Assembly (NCBI GenBank): GCA_021845705.1
Contig: JAJZVJ010000084.1
Span: 1-8,180, forward strand
Direction: 5' to 3'
DNA length: 8,180 nucleotides
DNA from: a bacterium
Lineage (GTDB): Bacteria > Elusimicrobiota > Elusimicrobia > Elusimicrobiales > UBA9959
Positions 4,762 to 8,180 of the stretch are shown piece after piece. The notes beneath the pieces are model-generated. The model did not search any database. It worked only from the letters and a program-made list of their open reading frames with translations, and had not been told where the DNA came from. How positions within the stretch are numbered: the stretch's first letter is position 1; each line of letters opens with the position of its first letter. Position numbers and translations under genes: made by a program.

Positions 4762-7311
4762 TTATTCCTCGCTCCATTTAATGTGCAGGGGCATAAGGAC
4801 GTTCACCGCGTCCGGGTGGCGCCCGATGACCCGCACGGAAAAATCGTGCCGGCCGCTCTTGTAGCAGGGCAGTTCTCCCTTGTAGACATAAGCGTCCCCC
4901 ATCCTGGCCTCGTTGTGCATGGAAACGGAGCGCCCCTCCTTGAACATGCCTTCCTCGCCCCCCGCCGTGCCTATGTACAGCTGCACGTCCACGTCCTCCG
5001 GCTTCAGGTCCCCGAGCCAGACCACGGCGCTTACGGGCAGCTTCGCGCCGGCATGAAGCTGCATTTCCGGTTTGAACTGGTCCAGCACCACCCTGACCCG
5101 CGGCCAGTTGGCATCAAGATTTTTGCGCCACCTCGCTATTTCGGCCGCGCGGGTGTTCTCCGCGAATTTCCTGGAAGAACGGTGGGCCGCGGTGTAGAAT
5201 TTATCGTGGTACTCGCGCAGCATGCGGTTGGTGTTGAAGTGCGGGACGAGTTTCTGCACGCAGGTCTTCATCATCTTCAGCCAGCCGTGCGGCAGGCCGT
5301 CCGGGCCGCGGTCGTAGTAAAGCGGGGCTATGACCTTCTTTATCAGGTTATAGATGGACTCCGATTCCACGTAATCCCTCTCCTCGTCCGAATTGTAGGC
5401 GTCGGTGCCGCCTATGGCCCAGCCCACGTCGGGCGAGTAGCCCTCCACCCACCAGCCGTCCAGCACCGAAAGGTTCATAACGCCGTTAATAACGGCCTTC
5501 ATGCCGCTGGTGCCGGAGGCCTCCAGCGGGCGGATCGGGTTGTTCATCCAGACGTCCACGCCCTGCACCATGTAGCGGGCCACGTTCATGTTGTAGTCCT
5601 CCACGAAGATGATCCGGTTCTTGAAGCGGGGGTCCATCGACAGCCTGGCCACGGCCTTTATGAACTCCTTGCCGTGGGTATCGGCCTGGTGCGCCTTGCC
5701 GGCGAACACGAACTGCACCGGCATTTTCTCGTCGGTGACCAGCTCCAGCAGGCGCTCCAGGTCGCGCATGAAGAGCGTGGCGCGCTTGTACGTGGCGAAG
5801 CGGCGCGCGAAACCGATGGTAAGGTATTCCGGGTTAAGGACGCTTTGCGCCTCGGCCAGCACGGTGCGGTCCGCGCCCAGGCGCAGGTGCTGGCGCTTCA
5901 GGCGCTCGCGCACCAGGTTGACCAGCTTCACTTTCCGGACCATGTGGACGTCCCAGAACTCCTTGTCGTCTATCTCGGCGGTCTTGGGCCAGTCGCAGGA
6001 ATCCGGCAGGTTGTTCTGGCCGCCGGCGAGGGTCTTGCTGTACAGTTTATGGTGCTCGTGGCTTATCCAGGAGCAGGTATGCACGCCGTTGGTTATGCCC
6101 TCTATCGGGATCTCGTAGCGCGGCAGCTGGGGCCACAGCTTGTGCCACATCTCGCGCGACGTGTCGCGGTGCAGCAGGCTCACGGCGTTAAGGAAAGCGC
6201 AGAGCCGCATGGCCATGACCGTCATGCAGTAACCCATCGAAGAATGTTCCTCTTTGCCCAGCTCCAGGAATTCGGGGAAAGTGATCCCGAGTTCGCGGCA
6301 GTAACTTTCCAGGTATTTCCTTATCAGCTCGAAATCGAAATACTCGTTGCCGGCCATCACCGGGGTGTGGGTGGTGAACACGGAGGAAGACCAGACCACC
6401 TCGCGGGCTTCGGCGAAGGACATGCCCCGGCCCTTCATGAGCTGCCTTATCCGCTCGAAAAGCAGGAAAGCGCTGTGCCCCTCGTTCACGTGGAAAACCG
6501 TCGGCTTCAGGCCCATAGCCTCGAGCGCCCGCGCGCCGCCTATCCCCAGCACTATCTCCTGGCGCAGCCGGTTCTCACGGTCGCCGCCGTAAAGCTGCTC
6601 CGTTATCACCCTGGCGGCCGGCGAGTTCTCCGGCAGGTTGGTATCGAGCAAAAACAGGGAGGTGCGGCCCACCGGGACCTTCCAGATGCCTATCTGCACG
6701 TGCTCCCCCGCCAGGTCCACGGTAACGCGCAGCGGCTTGCCGGCGGCGTCTTTCACCACCTCCACCGGCATGTTGTACCAGTCGTTCTCCGGGTAGCGTT
6801 CCACCTGCCAGTTATCGCGGTTCAGCACCTGCTGAACGTAGCCCTTCCTGTAAAGCAGGCCCACGCCGACCACGGGCATACCCAGGTCGGAGGAAGACTT
6901 AAGGTGGTCGCCTGAAAGCATCCCCAGGCCGCCGGAATAGATAGGCAGGCCTTCGCCGATGCCGTACTCCATGGAGAAATAAGCGACCTGCATGTCCTTG
7001 TCCCGCCCGTCGGCGTTCTTGGCGAACCAGGTCTCCTTGTTGGCGATATAGGTCTCGAATTTATTCTTGATCTCGCCGAGTTTGCCGAGGAAGGCGGGGT
7101 CCTTGCCAAGGGCCTCCAGGCGTTCGGGGGCCAGGGTGCCCAGGATCCATTTAGGATTGCGGTGAGAGCGGTGCCAAAGGTCCTCGTCCATGCTTACGAA
7201 CATCATTATAGCGTCCCAGTTCCAGGTGAACCACATATTGGTGGACAGCTCGTCCAGCGCCTCAAGGCTTGGAGGCAGGTTGGGGATCACGTTAAAGGAT
7301 TTGATTTTCAT
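4762..7311 (-). CDS. glgP: Alpha-glucan (glycogen/maltodextrin) phosphorylase, DUF3417 type
   Basis: GT35 enzyme that uses phosphate to release glucose 1-phosphate from the non-reducing ends of alpha-1,4 glucans, in the cytoplasm. At 849 residues it matches the shorter alpha-glucan phosphorylase family found in many bacteria and archaea, rather than the E. coli GlgP/MalP type. Residues ~10-120 are the DUF3417 N-terminal domain (LPPSLEALDELSTNMWFTWN). Catalytic-domain landmarks follow: YFSMEYGIGEGLPIYSGGLG, NEGHSAF with H279, TTHTPVMAGNE, ITNGVHTCSW, RRFATYKRA, and the pyridoxal phosphate site EASGTSGMKA with K605. A C-terminal beta domain (about 710-845) ends in HIKWSEE. All core motifs appear intact, and there is no frameshift. 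The ATG at 7311 gives the typical MKIKSFNVIP start, but no clear Shine-Dalgarno is present. Activity is well supported by family; the preferred glucan is not determined. Confidence 0.96.
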   Translation of the reverse strand: MKIKSFNVIPNLPPSLEALDELSTNMWFTWNWDAIMMFVSMDEDLWHRSHRNPKWILGTLAPERLEALGKDPAFLGKLGEIKNKFETYIANKETWFAKNADGRDKDMQVAYFSMEYGIGEGLPIYSGGLGMLSGDHLKSSSDLGMPVVGVGLLYRKGYVQQVLNRDNWQVERYPENDWYNMPVEVVKDAAGKPLRVTVDLAGEHVQIGIWKVPVGRTSLFLLDTNLPENSPAARVITEQLYGGDRENRLRQEIVLGIGGARALEAMGLKPTVFHVNEGHSAFLLFERIRQLMKGRGMSFAEAREVVWSSSVFTTHTPVMAGNEYFDFELIRKYLESYCRELGITFPEFLELGKEEHSSMGYCMTVMAMRLCAFLNAVSLLHRDTSREMWHKLWPQLPRYEIPIEGITNGVHTCSWISHEHHKLYSKTLAGGQNNLPDSCDWPKTAEIDDKEFWDVHMVRKVKLVNLVRERLKRQHLRLGADRTVLAEAQSVLNPEYLTIGFARRFATYKRATLFMRDLERLLELVTDEKMPVQFVFAGKAHQADTHGKEFIKAVARLSMDPRFKNRIIFVEDYNMNVARYMVQGVDVWMNNPIRPLEASGTSGMKAVINGVMNLSVLDGWWVEGYSPDVGWAIGGTDAYNSDEERDYVESESIYNLIKKVIAPLYYDRGPDGLPHGWLKMMKTCVQKLVPHFNTNRMLREYHDKFYTAAHRSSRKFAENTRAAEIARWRKNLDANWPRVRVVLDQFKPEMQLHAGAKLPVSAVVWLGDLKPEDVDVQLYIGTAGGEEGMFKEGRSVSMHNEARMGDAYVYKGELPCYKSGRHDFSVRVIGRHPDAVNVLMPLHIKWSEE

Positions 7312-7461
7312 ATTCTCAATTCTACGAAATTATTGCCCCCCCATAAAAGAAGCCTGTCCGCTGCCGGGGCCGCGGGCAGGTTCCCGGGCGGGGAGAACCG
7401 GCCTCTCCTAAGCTCCGGGCCCGGCTTGTGCGCGGCGCGGCTTAAATGCGATACTCTCCCT
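7312..7461. promoter_or_regulatory. Divergent intergenic region between glgP and the glycosyltransferase
   Basis: For glgP (minus strand), TTTATG (7347-7342), a 17-bp spacer and TAGAAT (7324-7319) end only 7 nt before its ATG. For the glycosyltransferase (plus strand), TTGTGC (7426-7431), an 18-bp spacer and the extended -10 TGCGATACT (7447-7455) end 6 nt before its GTG. Neither gene has a Shine-Dalgarno, so both transcripts might begin at or next to the start codon. Between them lies a hairpin: CCTGTCCGC (7353-7361) pairs with GCGGGCAGG (7372-7380), 9 bp with one G-U pair. Confidence 0.4.
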
Positions 7462-8180
7462 GTGGCAAGTTACAGGTCCCTCAGCGTAATAATCCCGAAC
7501 TACAACGGCGTCTCCCTTATAAAGGAGTTCCTTCCTACCGTCCTGGAGGCGGTGAAGAACTATCCCGGGCCGAAAGAGGTTATTTTCGTGGACGACCGTT
7601 CTTCGGACCGCAGCGCCGCCTCCGCCGCCGCCCTCTGCGCCGGGCCGCCGCTGAAAGTAGTCTCCACCCCGCGCAACGGAGGATTTTCCAGGGCCTGCAA
7701 TTTCGGCGCGGCCCGGGCCGCCAACTCCGTGCTTTTCTTCCTCAATAACGACGTCAGCCTGGCGCCGGATTATTTTTCCTCCTTTTCCGGCTATTTCACC
7801 GGCGCCGACGTCTTCGCGCTCGCGCCCTGCGGCTTCGACTATCACACGGGCCGGCAGATAGACGGTATAAAACGCGGGGTCTGGAAAAAAGGCTTCCTGC
7901 GCTTCACCGGGAATATTTTCAACGACGAACTGAAGTCCCCGGGCCCGTACCTTTCCTTCAGCGTGCAGGGGGCCTATTTCTTCTGCGACGCCGCCAGGTT
8001 CCGCGAGCTGGGCGGCTTCGACGAGATCTATTCCCCTTATATAATGGAGGAGACCGACCTGGCCTACCGCGCGCTTAAACGCGGCTGGAAGATACTTTAC
8101 GGGCCGGAGTTCTCCGCCAGGCACAAGGTGGGCTCCACCGTAAAATCAAAAGTTTCCCTGCGCGCCAAGGTCGTCTCTTC
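7462..8180 (+). CDS. Family 2 glycosyltransferase (GT-A fold), partial
   Basis: The reading frame is open from the GTG at 7462 to the right edge (239 residues), so the C-terminus is missing. The N-terminus SLSVIIPNYNG is the standard opening of GT2 enzymes that move a sugar from a nucleotide donor to a lipid or polysaccharide acceptor. Landmarks: nucleotide-binding V43-D44-D45 in VDDRSSD, RNGGFSRACNFGA around 71-83, the DxD-equivalent LNNDV with D97, QGAYFFC near 168-174, GGFDE, and the acidic EETDLAYR with E197 and D199 as candidate base region. This pattern resembles rhamnosyl- or galactofuranosyl-type transferases of cell-surface polysaccharides, but the sugar cannot be named. No ribosome site precedes the GTG; an in-frame TTG at 7426 would add 12 residues unlike the family. 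No signal peptide is visible; a C-terminal membrane part, if any, is outside the window. Confidence 0.9.
   Translation, partial: MASYRSLSVIIPNYNGVSLIKEFLPTVLEAVKNYPGPKEVIFVDDRSSDRSAASAAALCAGPPLKVVSTPRNGGFSRACNFGAARAANSVLFFLNNDVSLAPDYFSSFSGYFTGADVFALAPCGFDYHTGRQIDGIKRGVWKKGFLRFTGNIFNDELKSPGPYLSFSVQGAYFFCDAARFRELGGFDEIYSPYIMEETDLAYRALKRGWKILYGPEFSARHKVGSTVKSKVSLRAKVVS

Noticed and set aside
4783..6915. 710-codon open frame on the plus strand
   Set aside because: It lies wholly antisense to glgP, its translation is rich in His, Val, Arg and Gly in a low-complexity way, and it matches no family. It is a GC-driven shadow of the opposite strand.
7408..8124. 238-codon minus-strand open frame opposite the glycosyltransferase
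   Set aside because: The plus strand encodes a clear GT2 domain over the same bases, and the minus-strand translation is Gly/Ala/Val-rich without motifs.

Overview
The window is bacterial chromosome: GC-rich, gene-dense, with short AT-rich islands only at promoters. The set of genes (rsmD next to a RecB-type nuclease, a response regulator fused to a metallo-beta-lactamase domain, DUF3467, a DUF3417-type glucan phosphorylase, a cold-shock protein) together with frequent ATA and AGG codons in a GC-rich background suggests an uncultivated Gram-negative-like lineage such as Elusimicrobiota. That placement is a guess from style of sequence, not from a marker gene. No tRNA, rRNA, CRISPR array, insertion sequence or phage gene was seen.

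Layout. Bases 1-1336 hold a minus-strand pair, rsmD followed by a PD-(D/E)XK nuclease with an ATGA overlap; the nuclease runs off the left edge, and its last ~40 visible residues look like a short-chain dehydrogenase (SDR) rather than a nuclease. A 181-bp divergent spacer with an AT-rich promoter island leads to a plus-strand REC-metallohydrolase gene (1518-2846). A perfect 16-bp-stem terminator (2865-2900) separates it from a convergent minus-strand DUF3467 gene (2917-3219). That gene shares a divergent promoter region with a secreted YD-repeat-like protein (3329-4327). A second hairpin (4364-4391) separates this from the convergent cold-shock gene (4413-4625, minus). The long minus-strand alpha-glucan phosphorylase gene follows (4762-7311), then a divergent spacer, then a family 2 glycosyltransferase (7462 to the right edge).

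These are mostly independent one- or two-gene units rather than one pathway: RNA modification and DNA metabolism on the left, phospho-signalling to a hydrolase in the middle, stress response, storage-glucan breakdown, and envelope or exopolysaccharide synthesis on the right. The points most worth a second look are the nuclease/SDR joint at the left edge, the GPPY (instead of DPPY) motif in RsmD, the REC-metallohydrolase fusion, and the apparently leaderless start of the glycosyltransferase (possibly also of glgP). I found no convincing new multi-gene system.
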